Under the pieces are notes generated by a model. The model was not told where the DNA came from, ran no database searches, and worked only from the letters and a program-made list of their open reading frames with translations. Source: Bacteroidota bacterium (GTDB lineage Bacteria > Bacteroidota > Bacteroidia > Bacteroidales > Prolixibacteraceae). From it: a stretch of DNA of 64,000 nt. The first letter of the stretch is position 1; the number at the start of each line of letters is the position of its first letter. A program made the translations under genes and the position numbers. Below, piece by piece: positions 1 through 8,803 of the stretch. The DNA is taken from positions 1 to 64,000 of the forward strand of contig JAJRSD010000051.1 of assembly GCA_024278975.1 (NCBI GenBank), read 5' to 3'.

Positions 1-758
1 TTGGCTTCGAGAGTTTTGTTGAAACCGACACCGGTTTCGAAGCATTTATTCCTGTAAAAAATTACAGCCAGGAAAATTTGAATTCTGTATTAAATGAGTT
101 TCTTGGGGAGTTTACTTTTTCTGTTTCCAATGAAATAATTAAAAGCCAAAACTGGAATAAAGTCTGGGAAAAGAACTATTTTAAACCACTAGTAATTGCC
201 GACGAATGTGTTATCCACGCACCGTATCATACCGATTTTCCAATAGCAAAATACGAAATAATTATTGAACCAAATATGGCTTTTGGTACCGGAAATCACG
301 AAACAACTGCGCTGGTAATCGAATCTATTTTAGAGAATAATTTTGAAGGAAAATCAGTTCTCGACATGGGTTGCGGAACCGGAATTCTTGGAATTCTGGC
401 ATCGATGAAAGGTGCAAAACAAACTACTGCAATAGATATTGACGAGTGGTCGTACAACGGAACAAAAGAGAATGTCACCTTAAATAACATCAAAAACATT
501 GATATAAAACTGGGCGACGCCGGTTTACTTGGAAACGAAAAATACGATACTATTTTTGCCAACATTCATAAAAATATTTTACTGAACGATATGCAAAATT
601 ATGTTGATGTTTTACAACCAAACGGCATTTTAATAATGAGTGGATTTTATACCGAAGATATTCCTGCTATAAAAACCAAAGCCGAAAGTTTAGGATTAAC
701 CGACATTGGTTTTAAGTCGCGAAACAACTGGGTGGCACACTCTTTTCAGAAAAAATAA
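1..758 (+). CDS. prmA: Ribosomal protein L11 methyltransferase, 5' end outside window
   Basis: PrmA methylates ribosomal protein L11 in the cytosol using S-adenosylmethionine. The frame is open from the window edge (codons begin at base 3), so the N-terminus is missing and about 251 codons remain; the TTG at 78 is internal, not the start. Seen in the sequence: the FGTGNHETT loop typical of PrmA, the class I methyltransferase glycine motif LDMGCGTGILG, and the acidic IDIDE strand end that would bind the SAM ribose. The next gene begins five bases after the stop, so the two may be cotranscribed. The family assignment is secure; only the left boundary is unknown. Confidence 0.93.
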   Translation, partial: GFESFVETDTGFEAFIPVKNYSQENLNSVLNEFLGEFTFSVSNEIIKSQNWNKVWEKNYFKPLVIADECVIHAPYHTDFPIAKYEIIIEPNMAFGTGNHETTALVIESILENNFEGKSVLDMGCGTGILGILASMKGAKQTTAIDIDEWSYNGTKENVTLNNIKNIDIKLGDAGLLGNEKYDTIFANIHKNILLNDMQNYVDVLQPNGILIMSGFYTEDIPAIKTKAESLGLTDIGFKSRNNWVAHSFQKK

Positions 759-763
759 AGTTT

Positions 764-1429
764 ATGAAGTCAATACTAAAATATCTCGCTCAAAATTTTG
801 ACAACCTGACCGATATAAAAGTTAATGCAAATATTATTGGTAAAATAAACCGGCTGCAACGTGCCGACAGGATAAACCTGAGAAACCAGATTTTTAAAAA
901 AGCTGCTTTTTTAGAGGATACAAAAAGTAAAAGCCAGATTGTACAGTGGCTGCAAAACAGTTTCCGTATTATCGACCGGTATAGTTTTCATTTTAATAAC
1001 GTCTATTTTAGTCCGGGTCACGAAATTAAAGAGACAATTCTGCAACTACTTCGCGAAGCAAATTCATCGGTTGATTTATGTATTTTCACCATCACCGACA
1101 ACGAACTGGCAAAAGAGGTAATTGCCTGCCACCACCGCAACATTAAAGTTCGTATTATAACCGACGATGAAAAAACCACCGCAAAAGGTTCCGAAATATT
1201 TAAAATGGAACGCGCCGGAATACCAATAAAAACAGACCATTCGCACTACCACATGCACAATAAATTCGGGATAATTGATAAACGTATTGCAATTACAGGA
1301 AGTTTTAACTGGACCTACACTGCCACAAAACACAATCAGGAAAACCTGCTTGCTACCTCAAAATACGAAATTGTAAAACAATATATTGCTGAATTCGACA
1401 GACTTTGGAACGAGATGTTTGAGTTTTAA
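764..1429 (+). CDS. PLD-like (single HKD motif) nuclease/phosphodiesterase
   Basis: 221-residue protein with one phospholipase D active-site motif near residue 165: HNKFGIID (H-x-K-x4-D) followed by a GSFNWT strand, as in Nuc/mitochondrial cardiolipin hydrolase-type enzymes that dimerise to pair two HKD motifs. Residues 1-75 are a helical, basic region without a family I recognise; the PLD fold begins near residue 80. No signal peptide is visible, so it is probably cytosolic. It follows prmA by five bases and overlaps the convergent downstream gene by four bases. Substrate (nucleic acid or lipid) cannot be told from the sequence; nuclease is more usual for single-HKD bacterial proteins. Confidence 0.8.
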   Translation: MKSILKYLAQNFDNLTDIKVNANIIGKINRLQRADRINLRNQIFKKAAFLEDTKSKSQIVQWLQNSFRIIDRYSFHFNNVYFSPGHEIKETILQLLREANSSVDLCIFTITDNELAKEVIACHHRNIKVRIITDDEKTTAKGSEIFKMERAGIPIKTDHSHYHMHNKFGIIDKRIAITGSFNWTYTATKHNQENLLATSKYEIVKQYIAEFDRLWNEMFEF

Positions 1430-1890
1430 ATGTCAATTTTAAACCTGTGCTTTTGCGAATAATAACGCAATCCTTTTATCACATTTTCCTTTCTTAAAAG
1501 TGTGTGCTCTAAATTGTTCCCTTCATAAATAAACTCAATATTTTCGATGTACCTGTTTGCAATTTTACACAATAGTTTTGGTGAGTATTTTTCTGATAGC
1601 TCAATTCCACAAATATCTATAATCCGTTTGTCAAGATAATTATTAAAATCTTCCTTCATTGTAAAATCCTTACGGTGCGAAATTGTATCGTCGCAAAGAG
1701 AGTTTTCGAGATGAATACAACCCTTACAAACAGCATCCGATTCAACAACTATTTCAAATTCAATATCCGAATTTTTTAGAATTTGTTCAGCAATAATATG
1801 GTAAGCATGTAAATTTGAATGTGGAGTAATTTTTTTACCACTCCCAAAATCGCGAATAATATCGAAAAAATGGTGAATTCTAATATTCAT
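1426..1890 (-). CDS. Small cysteine-containing protein, DUF1284-like
   Basis: 154-residue cytosolic protein of unknown function. The opening RIHHFFDI and the segment VVESDAVCKGCIHLENSLC resemble the R-x-HH start and the C-x2-C...C cluster of DUF1284, a family suspected of metal or iron-sulfur binding; I recall this pattern and cannot confirm it by search. The rest is helical without recognised motifs. Its start overlaps the end of the upstream phosphodiesterase gene by 11 bases, which suggests translational coupling, and its last bases overlap the convergent PLD gene. It may therefore act with the phosphodiesterase, but no shared pathway is evident. Confidence 0.6.
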   Translation of the reverse strand: MNIRIHHFFDIIRDFGSGKKITPHSNLHAYHIIAEQILKNSDIEFEIVVESDAVCKGCIHLENSLCDDTISHRKDFTMKEDFNNYLDKRIIDICGIELSEKYSPKLLCKIANRYIENIEFIYEGNNLEHTLLRKENVIKGLRYYSQKHRFKIDI

Positions 1891-2404
1891 TATTAATGGT
1901 TTTTATTGATTCGTTACGGGGCAATTCCCAAATTTCCAAATCGCGAATATCTTTTCCATCAATTACAAAACGCAGTGCAGTACACACTTTATGAAATCCG
2001 GTATTGCCGGCAGCCCCGGGATTCATATGTAGAAAATCGAGCTTTTTATCGTAAATAACTTTTAAAATATGCGAATGTCCACTGATAAACAAATTTGGAG
2101 ATTTAGTATAAATATCAGGTTTTACATACCGTTCGTATCTACCGGGATAGCCGCCAATATGAGTTATCCAAACATCAATGTTTTCACATTTAAATCGCTG
2201 ATGCATCGGGTAAACAGTGCGTAATTTATGCCCGTCGATATTTCCGTAAACTCCGCGAAGAGGTTTAAATGAAGCAAGTTTGTCAGCAGTTTCGAGATTT
2301 CCAAAATCGCCGGCATGCCATATTTCATCTACTTTATCGAAAAACGAAAAAAGTCGTTTGTTAATAAAACCATGTGTATCCGATAATAAACCAATGCGCT
2401 TCAT
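1880..2404 (-). CDS. YfcE/MJ0936-type metallophosphoesterase
   Basis: 174-residue calcineurin-like phosphodiesterase. All metal-site motifs are visible in order: LLSDTHG (D-x-H) at the N-terminus, HAGDFGN (GD), YGNIDGH (GN-D/H), THIGGY and the closing SGHSHI (G-H-x-H). Length and order match the compact YfcE-like family, which hydrolyses phosphodiesters in vitro; the natural substrate is generally unknown. It has no signal peptide. It is the first gene of a two-gene minus-strand unit with the DUF1284-like gene, whose start lies inside its last codons. Confidence 0.88.
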   Translation of the reverse strand: MKRIGLLSDTHGFINKRLFSFFDKVDEIWHAGDFGNLETADKLASFKPLRGVYGNIDGHKLRTVYPMHQRFKCENIDVWITHIGGYPGRYERYVKPDIYTKSPNLFISGHSHILKVIYDKKLDFLHMNPGAAGNTGFHKVCTALRFVIDGKDIRDLEIWELPRNESIKTINNEY

Positions 2405-2436
2405 AAAATATTTTTTTCAGGAGTTGTAAATTAAAT

Positions 2437-2444
2437 TAAATTTG
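2437..2444 (+). promoter_or_regulatory. Candidate Bacteroidota -7 box
   Basis: TAAATTTG is a perfect match to the TAnnTTTG box used by the major Bacteroidota sigma factor, lying 47 bases before the ATG at 2492. No clear TTTG at the -33 position is seen, so the call is tentative. Confidence 0.35.
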
Positions 2445-2491
2445 TTCTTTTAATCGCGATTACGGTAAAAAAATAATTAAAAGCTAAAAAT

Positions 2492-2770
2492 ATGATTTCA
2501 ATAATTGCAAAGTTCTCAGTAAACGAGGGAGAAGAATCGAACTTTCTGACTCTGATAAATGACCTGATAAAATCCTCTCTGGCGGAGGAAGGTTGCATTG
2601 AATATGCACTACAAAAACACATCGAAAAACCGTCAACTTACTGTTTAATTGAGAAATGGAAAGATTCTGATGCGGTTGATTTTCACAACAATACACCACA
2701 TTTTACAACCACAATTCCGAAACTTATCAAAATAGCAAAAGTTGAAGTTGATGTGTACCAAACCTTATAA
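2492..2770 (+). CDS. Antibiotic biosynthesis monooxygenase (ABM) domain protein
   Basis: 92-residue single-domain protein of the ABM/YgiN-like dimeric alpha-beta fold: the N-terminal strand ISIIAKFSV, EEGCIEYALQKH in the centre and the YCLIEKWKD strand are characteristic. Family members include quinol monooxygenases and heme-degrading enzymes, but many have no known reaction, so the substrate is not assigned. It is the first gene of a tight plus-strand run (gaps of 6, 9 and 15 bases) with a SixA-like phosphatase, rsmE and a DUF4159 protein; the mixed content suggests cotranscription rather than a pathway. Confidence 0.82.
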   Translation: MISIIAKFSVNEGEESNFLTLINDLIKSSLAEEGCIEYALQKHIEKPSTYCLIEKWKDSDAVDFHNNTPHFTTTIPKLIKIAKVEVDVYQTL

Positions 2771-2776
2771 ACTATT

Positions 2777-3274
2777 ATGAAACGAGTAGTAATTGTTCGT
2801 CATGCAAAAGCAGTTCCGTATGGCTACGAAGATGATTTCGACCGCGACCTGCGCGACCGCGGTAAAAACGATGCGAAACTGGTTAGCTCCGAATTGCAAA
2901 AACGTAATATAAAACCCGATGTAATGATTTCGAGTAGTGCAAAACGGGCATTAAAAACAGCACGTATTTTTGCTGAGAATCTTGATTTCAGTAAAAGAAA
3001 TATAACTGAAAAGGAGGAGATTTATTACGGGTTAACCACTTCGGAGTTTGTGGAAATGATTAACGAACTTCCGCAAGATGCAGAGACTGCATTCTTTTTT
3101 GGACATAATCCGGGGTTCTATTATTTTGTCAGTAATCTTTTAAAAAACTTTGGCGGAGACATGCCAACCTGTTCAACCGTTGGAATTGATTTTGATGTTG
3201 ACTCGTGGAAAGAAGTTGAATCGCGTTCCGGAAATATGGCTTTTCAAATAATACCAAAAATGTTTAAAATATAA
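2777..3274 (+). CDS. sixA: SixA-type histidine phosphatase
   Basis: 165-residue cytosolic phosphoglycerate-mutase-like phosphatase. The catalytic RHAKA box (phospho-acceptor His in RHG/RHA) is at residues 8-12, SSSAKRALKTA supplies the second arginine, and FGHNPG carries the conserved second histidine. Size and the short RHA form fit SixA, which dephosphorylates phosphohistidine on Hpt domains or PTS proteins in proteobacteria; in Bacteroidota the partner is not known. It begins six bases after the ABM gene and ends nine bases before rsmE. Confidence 0.85.
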   Translation: MKRVVIVRHAKAVPYGYEDDFDRDLRDRGKNDAKLVSSELQKRNIKPDVMISSSAKRALKTARIFAENLDFSKRNITEKEEIYYGLTTSEFVEMINELPQDAETAFFFGHNPGFYYFVSNLLKNFGGDMPTCSTVGIDFDVDSWKEVESRSGNMAFQIIPKMFKI

Positions 3275-3283
3275 ACTTAAAAA

Positions 3284-3985
3284 GTGCAACTATTTTACAT
3301 TCCAGATATAACGGGCAACGAGGTTGTTTTAAACGAAACTGAATCGAAACATGCTATTCGGGTTTTACGACTGGCAGAAGGTAGCCGGGTACAATTAATT
3401 GATGGAACAGGAGGATTTTACGAAGCCGAGATTTCTGTTGCTCATCCCAAAAAATGTAAACTTGCGATTACCGGTTCAACTCAGGAATTCGAAAAACGAA
3501 CTTTTAAACTGCACATTGCAATTGCACCAACAAAAAACATCGACCGTTACGAGTGGTTTCTCGAGAAATGCACCGAAATTGGAATTGATGAAATCACACC
3601 ACTGCTTTCCGAGCACTCGGAACGAAAAGTGATAAAACCTGAACGGCTAAACAAAATACTTGTTGCCGCAATGAAACAGTCGTTAAAAGCATATCTTCCA
3701 AGGCTTAACACGCTTACTAGTTTTAACGAATTAGTTTCAATTTCAAAATACAAAAACAAGTACATTGCACATTGCAACGAGGGAGATAAAATTCATCTGA
3801 AAAATTGTATAAAGCAGGGCGAAGATAATTTAATTTTAATTGGTCCGGAGGGTGATTTTAGTCTCGAAGAAGTTAAGTTTGCAACGCAAAACGGATTTAC
3901 TGAAGTTTCGCTGGGAGATGCCCGATTACGAACAGAAACGGCCGGGATTGTTGCATGCCACATTGCAAATTTGATGAATGATTAA
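3284..3985 (+). CDS. rsmE: 16S rRNA (uracil(1498)-N3)-methyltransferase
   Basis: RsmE methylates N3 of U1498 in helix 44 of 16S rRNA. The 233-residue length, the N-terminal PUA-like segment (residues 1-75) and the C-terminal SPOUT knot are all present: LIGPEGDFSLEE and LGDARLRTETAG form the SAM-binding trefoil knot. The start is GTG at 3284, nine bases after the upstream stop; no ATG gives a full N-terminus. It is in the same transcription run as the SixA-like and DUF4159 genes. Confidence 0.93.
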   Translation: MQLFYIPDITGNEVVLNETESKHAIRVLRLAEGSRVQLIDGTGGFYEAEISVAHPKKCKLAITGSTQEFEKRTFKLHIAIAPTKNIDRYEWFLEKCTEIGIDEITPLLSEHSERKVIKPERLNKILVAAMKQSLKAYLPRLNTLTSFNELVSISKYKNKYIAHCNEGDKIHLKNCIKQGEDNLILIGPEGDFSLEEVKFATQNGFTEVSLGDARLRTETAGIVACHIANLMND

Positions 3986-4000
3986 TTTTATAAAATAATA

Positions 4001-4657
4001 ATGAAACGATTTACCATATTACTATTTTTGCTTATAACCGTAACTTTTGGAATTGCACAAAACCAGGGAGTAAAAATTGCGCTGCTAAAATACAGCGGTG
4101 GCGGCGACTGGTACTCTGATCCAACTGCGTTACCAAACCTTATAAAATATTGCAATCAGAATATTAAAACCAACATTTATCCCGAACCGGCAACAATTGA
4201 AATTGGAAGTGCTGAAATATTTAATTTTCCTTTTGTCTATACAACCGGGCACGGAAATATTGTCCTCTCTAAAAGTGATGCTCAAAATCTGAGACTCTAT
4301 CTCGAAGCAGGCGGTTTTTTGCATGTTGATGATAATTACGGGTTAGATGAATATTTAAGACGCGAAATGAAAAAAGTTTTTCCCAATAAAGAGTTTATTG
4401 AACTTCCGCCAACGCATCCAATTTTTCATCAGAAATATGATTTTAACGAAGGGTTGCCAAAAATTCATGAACACGATAATAAACCACCGCAAGCTTTTGG
4501 GATTTTTATCGACGAGCGAATGGTTTGTTTATATACCTACGAATCGGATTTAGGTGATGGATGGGAAGATGGTGCAGTTCATAACGACCCGCCTGCATTA
4601 CACGAAAAAGCACTGAAAATGGGTGCAAATATTATTTCGTATGTTTTTGGACAGTAG
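4001..4657 (+). CDS. DUF4159 domain protein, exported
   Basis: 218-residue protein with a cleavable signal peptide (hydrophobic residues 5-17, ending GIAQ) followed by one DUF4159 domain. The segment GGFLHVDDNYGLDEYLRRE and the late GDGWEDG are the recognisable parts. DUF4159 has a flavodoxin/GATase-like Rossmann fold and is common in Bacteroidota, often beside MoxR ATPases, but no MoxR or BatA gene is present here. Function unknown; a periplasmic role is inferred from the signal peptide. It is the last gene of the run that begins at 2492. Confidence 0.83.
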   Translation: MKRFTILLFLLITVTFGIAQNQGVKIALLKYSGGGDWYSDPTALPNLIKYCNQNIKTNIYPEPATIEIGSAEIFNFPFVYTTGHGNIVLSKSDAQNLRLYLEAGGFLHVDDNYGLDEYLRREMKKVFPNKEFIELPPTHPIFHQKYDFNEGLPKIHEHDNKPPQAFGIFIDERMVCLYTYESDLGDGWEDGAVHNDPPALHEKALKMGANIISYVFGQ

Positions 4658-4855
4658 GAGAAAGTGATTGGTAGAAATTGATGGTGATTGGTGGTGATTG
4701 ATTGAGATTGATTGATACTCTTTATAACAACGAATCACTACAAATCACTACAAATCACAGTAATTAATGGAAACTGATGGAAACGGGGAAATAACAATAA
4801 TTCTAAACTATAAATCACTACAAATCACTATAAATAACTACAAATAACAACGCAC
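4658..4855. repeat. Degenerate AATCACTAC / GTGATTGG repeat tract
   Basis: The gap between the DUF4159 and flavoprotein genes is filled with short repeats. On the left GTGATT recurs four or more times (4664-4712); on the right AATCACTAC-like units recur (4730-4756 and 4812-4840). GTGATTGGTGGTGATT and AATCACTACAAATCAC are near reverse complements, so a long imperfect stem could form. It has no coding potential. Confidence 0.7.
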
Positions 4856-4860
4856 TAAAA

Positions 4861-5433
4861 ATGAAAGTAGTAGCATTTAACGGAAGTCCGCGACGCGAAG
4901 GAAATACTAAAATACTAATCGACTCTGTTTTTTCTGTTCTCGAAAAAGAGGGAATTGAAACGGAGATGATTCAGTTGGGAAATAAAAAAGTACATGGTTG
5001 TACTGCGTGTGCAATTTGTAAAGAGATTACCGACGGAAAATGCCACATTAAAAACGACCTCCTAAATTATTGCATCGAAAAGATGACTGAAGCCGATGGG
5101 ATTATTATCGGGTCGCCTGTTTATTTTGCCGATGTAACCACCGAAGTAAAAGCGTTGATTGATGTTGCCGGTTATGTAGTTCGTGCAAACGGCTATTTGT
5201 TAAAACGTAAAGTTGGTGCAGGAATAGTTGCAGTTCGGCGGGGTGGGGCGCTTCCAACTTTCAACACTCTGAATAATTTTTTTCTTATCAACCAAATGAT
5301 TGTACCCGGTTCGAGCTACTGGAATTTTGCTTTTGGTAGAAATCCCGGCGAAGTTTTAAACGATACAGAAGGAATGCAGACCATGTACGATTTAGCTAAA
5401 AACATGGCCTGGCTACTGAAAAAAATTGTTTAA
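4861..5433 (+). CDS. NADPH-dependent FMN reductase / iron-sulfur flavoprotein family
   Basis: 190-residue flavodoxin-fold protein. [11 protein letters not shown] is the FMN phosphate loop; [11 protein letters not shown] with a further Cys in GKCHIKND resembles the cysteine motif of archaeal and bacterial iron-sulfur flavoproteins (C-x2-C-x2-C-xn-C), so a [4Fe-4S] cluster beside FMN is likely; GSPVYFADV is the second flavin loop. It would transfer electrons from reduced ferredoxin or NAD(P)H to an unknown acceptor in the cytosol. It ends with a four-base overlap with the convergent pfp gene. Specific function is not assignable. Confidence 0.84.
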   Translation: MKVVAFNGSPRREGNTKILIDSVFSVLEKEGIETEMIQLGNKKVHGCTACAICKEITDGKCHIKNDLLNYCIEKMTEADGIIIGSPVYFADVTTEVKALIDVAGYVVRANGYLLKRKVGAGIVAVRRGGALPTFNTLNNFFLINQMIVPGSSYWNFAFGRNPGEVLNDTEGMQTMYDLAKNMAWLLKKIV

Positions 5434-7079
5434 GCTTTTTCCAGTTTAAGCATTTCAGTGGTGGCATCGCATATTTCACTCGGACCGAAATATTGAATTG
5501 GACCGGGGAATACATAATTTGTATCGTATGCCCACTCTTTCCTTTTTGTTTTGAAATAATTATACGGTGCACCGTCCAACTCAACAAGTGCCTTTTGAAT
5601 AACAGGTTTCATCTCTTTATGACGTTTTTCCATATTCATCATCATAGTAATTGGAACGCCGCCTGCAATCCATTCTTCTGAAGGTGCTGTAAGATTTCGA
5701 ACCGATGCCATATAACCGGTCTTCCCTTCCGATATTAAAACAGATGCGGTAATTCCCAACGAATAACAGTAGTCAGCATCAAAATTAGAGGGTGCTGCAC
5801 AACGTCCTTCATACCCTAAAAAGTGAGTTTGAGTAGAAAAACTTCCTTTGTACTCACCTCGGGCTTTCATTTCGTGAAGTTTCTCTTCAACCAAATTAAC
5901 TAACAGTTGCTCGGTTTCAATTTTAGAAACCTGCACATTCCCGTGTGGATCGCGGTCAGCAAGCAATTGCATCTGAATATTTTCGGGTAGAGTATTAAAA
6001 ATATGCGACGATTTATCAGAAATATTTGAGTTGATATATTGAAATTTCTCATCATCGTTATTTAACGAGTTAAAATAACTTTCGTTGTGTGCCAACAGAT
6101 CATTTAATTCCGAAATCAAATTTTTCATTTCAGGAATAAATTCAATCAAACCTTCAGGAATAAGAGCAACACCAAAATTGCTTCCACTTTCAGAACGTTT
6201 GGCAACTATTTTCGCCATATATTCTACAATCTCTTTAAGTGTTTGCTGTTTTGCCTCAACCTCTTCCGAAATTAAAGTAATATTTGGACGGGTTTTCAAT
6301 GCACATTCTAATGCAATATGCGAAGCCGAACGCCCCATCAACTTTATAAAGTGCCAATATTTTTTTGCTGAATTTGCATCGCGCTGAATATTTCCGATAA
6401 GCCCGGAATAAACTTTTGTTGCAGTGTCGAAACCAAAAGATGCTTCAATCATCTCATTTTTCAGGTCGCCATCAATTGTTTTCGGGCAGCCAATTACATT
6501 TAATCCTGAATTTTTAGCAGCATAATATTCGGCCAAAATACATGCATTTGTATTAGAGTCGTCGCCGCCAATAATTACCAGCGAATGCAATCCAAGTTTT
6601 TTTGCAATCTCCAAACCTTTGTCGTATTGCCAGTCTTCTTCCAACTTTGTACGTCCCGATCCAATAATATCGAATCCTCCGGTATTACGGTAATCGTCAA
6701 TAATATCAGCAGTAAGTTCAATATATTTGTGGTCAACCAGTCCGCCCGGGCCACCAATAAAACCGTATAATTTACTATCAGGATTAATATTTTTAACTCC
6801 ATCAAAAATCCCGGAAATTACATTGTGTCCACCGGGTGCTTGTCCGCCAGATAAAATAACTCCAACATTAATCGGAGTCTTTCCACTCATGTCAAGATTT
6901 TCTTCAAAAGAGATTATAGGCATTCCGTATGTATTAGGGAATAGCTTTTCAATATCTTTTTGGTCGGCAACCGATTTGGTTTTATCTCCATTAATAAGTT
7001 TTGGAAAACCTTTTAATGATTTTGGAAGTTTAGGTTGGTATTTAATTCTCTCTTTTTGTAAAACGCTTACTTTGAGCAT
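5430..7079 (-). CDS. pfp: Diphosphate-fructose-6-phosphate 1-phosphotransferase (PPi-PFK)
   Basis: 549 residues, the long clade of PPi-dependent phosphofructokinase that interconverts fructose 6-phosphate and fructose 1,6-bisphosphate reversibly. The nucleotide loop reads GGDDS (residues 171-175): the second Asp is the hallmark of PPi use, in contrast to GGDGS in the neighbouring ATP enzyme. PKTIDGDL (199-206) carries the catalytic Asp and the PPi-type lysine. N-terminal [10 protein letters not shown] also matches. It is 122 bases downstream of pfkA on the same strand, with its own candidate -7 box, so glycolytic flux can use either phosphoryl donor. Confidence 0.94.
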   Translation of the reverse strand: MLKVSVLQKERIKYQPKLPKSLKGFPKLINGDKTKSVADQKDIEKLFPNTYGMPIISFEENLDMSGKTPINVGVILSGGQAPGGHNVISGIFDGVKNINPDSKLYGFIGGPGGLVDHKYIELTADIIDDYRNTGGFDIIGSGRTKLEEDWQYDKGLEIAKKLGLHSLVIIGGDDSNTNACILAEYYAAKNSGLNVIGCPKTIDGDLKNEMIEASFGFDTATKVYSGLIGNIQRDANSAKKYWHFIKLMGRSASHIALECALKTRPNITLISEEVEAKQQTLKEIVEYMAKIVAKRSESGSNFGVALIPEGLIEFIPEMKNLISELNDLLAHNESYFNSLNNDDEKFQYINSNISDKSSHIFNTLPENIQMQLLADRDPHGNVQVSKIETEQLLVNLVEEKLHEMKARGEYKGSFSTQTHFLGYEGRCAAPSNFDADYCYSLGITASVLISEGKTGYMASVRNLTAPSEEWIAGGVPITMMMNMEKRHKEMKPVIQKALVELDGAPYNYFKTKRKEWAYDTNYVFPGPIQYFGPSEICDATTEMLKLEKA

Positions 7080-7104
7080 ATTGTGTTATTTTATAATTAA
7101 AAAA

Positions 7105-7112
7105 CAAAAATA
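7105..7112 (-). promoter_or_regulatory. Candidate -7 box for pfp
   Basis: Read on the minus strand this is TATTTTTG, a full match to TAnnTTTG, 26 bases before the pfp ATG. No good -33 TTTG is visible. Confidence 0.35.
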
Positions 7113-7201
7113 ACAGAATATGTTCAGAGTACCTTTTATCTTGGTATTTTGAATGTCAAATTAAGGAAAAATTAACTACTTGATATGAAACGCAAAGTTG
7201 A

Positions 7202-8185
7202 CTAATAACTATTTAATATTTTTTGAATTTCAATTAATTCACTATTTATCGGGCGAAATGCTTTTGCCGTATTGCTAAAAGGAACCTCAACAATATCGTG
7301 TTTTTTTAGTCCAATCATAATATTTCTTTTCCCTGCTAAAAGGCATTTAAAAGCTGCAACGCCCATGCGGGTTGCTTCGAGCCTGTCTTTTCCACTTGGA
7401 TTACCTCCGCGCTGAATATAACCCAAAATTGAAACTCTTGCTTCAATATGAGGATAATCTTTCTGAACTTTATTTGCAATTTTTACGGCACCACCCATCT
7501 CATCACCCTCGGCAACTACAACTATACCGCTCGAATCTTTATTCTTTATCCTTTTCTTTATGAAATTATCCAATTCGTCTTCCTGATTTAATATTTCAGG
7601 AATAAGAATTACTTCTGCTCCACTGGCAATTCCACTTTCCAATGTCAGCAAACCGGCTTCGTTTCCCATTGCTTCTATAAAAAATAACCGGCCATGCGAA
7701 TTTGCAGTATCTTTAATTTTATCAATCGCATCAACTACCGTATTCAATGCTGTGTCGTAACCAATTGTATAATCAGTTCCCGAAATGTCGTTATCGATTG
7801 TTCCCGGAATACCAATAAACGGAATATCAAATTCCTGAGAAAAAACGGTAGCTCCTTTAAACGAACCATCGCCGCCAATTACAATAACTCCATCTATTTT
7901 ATTTTTCTGAAGATTTTTATATGCTGTTAACCTGCCTTCGGAAGTCATAAAATCCATACAACGAGCAGTTTTTAAAATTGTACCACCATCTTGTATAATA
8001 TCGCTAACATCGTCAAAACTTAACTTCTTAAAATCGTTATCAATCATCCCCTGATAACCGTGGTAAATACCAAATATTTCGATATCGCTGGCAAGTGCCG
8101 AGCGAGTAACGGCACTAACTGCCGCGTTCATTCCCGGGGCATCGCCTCCCGATGTAAAAATTGCAATACGTTTTATCTCTTTCAT
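7202..8185 (-). CDS. pfkA: ATP-dependent 6-phosphofructokinase
   Basis: 327 residues, the standard size of bacterial PfkA, which phosphorylates fructose 6-phosphate in glycolysis. TSGGDAPGMNA at residues 11-21 is the ATP loop, GGDGS at 104-108 carries Gly where PPi enzymes have Asp, and PGTIDND near 127 contains the catalytic base. GNEAGLLTL-type effector/substrate segments are intact. It lies 47 bases downstream of the hydrogenase NuoE-like gene on the same strand and 122 bases upstream of pfp, so hydrogen metabolism and both PFKs may share transcription. Confidence 0.95.
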   Translation of the reverse strand: MKEIKRIAIFTSGGDAPGMNAAVSAVTRSALASDIEIFGIYHGYQGMIDNDFKKLSFDDVSDIIQDGGTILKTARCMDFMTSEGRLTAYKNLQKNKIDGVIVIGGDGSFKGATVFSQEFDIPFIGIPGTIDNDISGTDYTIGYDTALNTVVDAIDKIKDTANSHGRLFFIEAMGNEAGLLTLESGIASGAEVILIPEILNQEDELDNFIKKRIKNKDSSGIVVVAEGDEMGGAVKIANKVQKDYPHIEARVSILGYIQRGGNPSGKDRLEATRMGVAAFKCLLAGKRNIMIGLKKHDIVEVPFSNTAKAFRPINSELIEIQKILNSY

Positions 8186-8207
8186 AATTTACTTTATTGT
8201 AACAGCA

Positions 8208-8215
8208 CAAATATA
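8208..8215 (-). promoter_or_regulatory. Candidate -7 box for pfkA
   Basis: TATATTTG on the minus strand matches TAnnTTTG and sits 23 bases before the pfkA ATG, inside the short gap after the NuoE-like gene. If used, pfkA is transcribed independently of the hydrogenase genes as well as by read-through. No -33 element is clear. Confidence 0.35.
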
Positions 8216-8232
8216 CGTTTTAGAAATATATT

Positions 8233-8742
8233 CTAAGCAGTTTTTGCCTCTTCGTTGTTAATCTCATCTCGATACTCGGCAATAATTTTTTTAACCTGAT
8301 TTGGTGCAACACGCCCAAACACTTTTTCGCCAACGGTTACAACCGGAGCCAAACCACACGCTCCCACGCAGCGCAGGCAATTTATCGAGAATTTTCCATC
8401 GTCGGTAGATTCGCCAACTTCCACTTTTAACTGGCGTTTAAATTCGGCGAGTACTTGCTCGGCACCACGGACATAGCAAGCCGTTCCCATACAAATTGAA
8501 ATTGGGAATTCTCCTTGCGGAATCATCGTAAAAAAGCTGTAAAAAGTTACCACACCGTAAACTTTGGCAACTCCCATTTTCAGCTCTTTCGCAATTACCT
8601 CCTGAACTTCAGCCGGGAGATATCCGAATTTGCCTTGTACTTTATGAAGAACATTTATTAATTCGCTCTCTTTGTTTTCAAATTCAGCACAAACATCTTT
8701 TATTAGTTGAACTGTATTTTCTGCTAATTTTATTTCTGGCAT
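8233..8742 (-). CDS. hydC: NuoE-like [2Fe-2S] subunit of multimeric [FeFe]-hydrogenase (HydC/HndA)
   Basis: 169-residue thioredoxin-fold [2Fe-2S] protein of the 24-kDa NADH dehydrogenase (NuoE) family. The four cluster cysteines are in CMGTACY and NCLRCVGACG, as C-x4-C and C-x3-C around residues 93-98 and 134-138. The helical N-terminus (LINVLHKVQGKFGYLP) is typical. In NAD-linked or electron-bifurcating hydrogenases this small subunit works with a NuoF-like flavoprotein and the catalytic subunit, both encoded just upstream. It is the last hydrogenase gene before pfkA. Confidence 0.92.
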   Translation of the reverse strand: MPEIKLAENTVQLIKDVCAEFENKESELINVLHKVQGKFGYLPAEVQEVIAKELKMGVAKVYGVVTFYSFFTMIPQGEFPISICMGTACYVRGAEQVLAEFKRQLKVEVGESTDDGKFSINCLRCVGACGLAPVVTVGEKVFGRVAPNQVKKIIAEYRDEINNEEAKTA

Positions 8743-8803
8743 CTTAATTAAATTTTGCTTTTTTTATTCAATCATTATTGCATTATTCCATTTACGCATC
8801 ATT

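Noticed and set aside
764-1429. PLD-like protein as part of the same system as the primase-helicase PLD domain
   Set aside because: The two genes are 31 kb apart, have only the HKD motif in common, and no shared neighbours.
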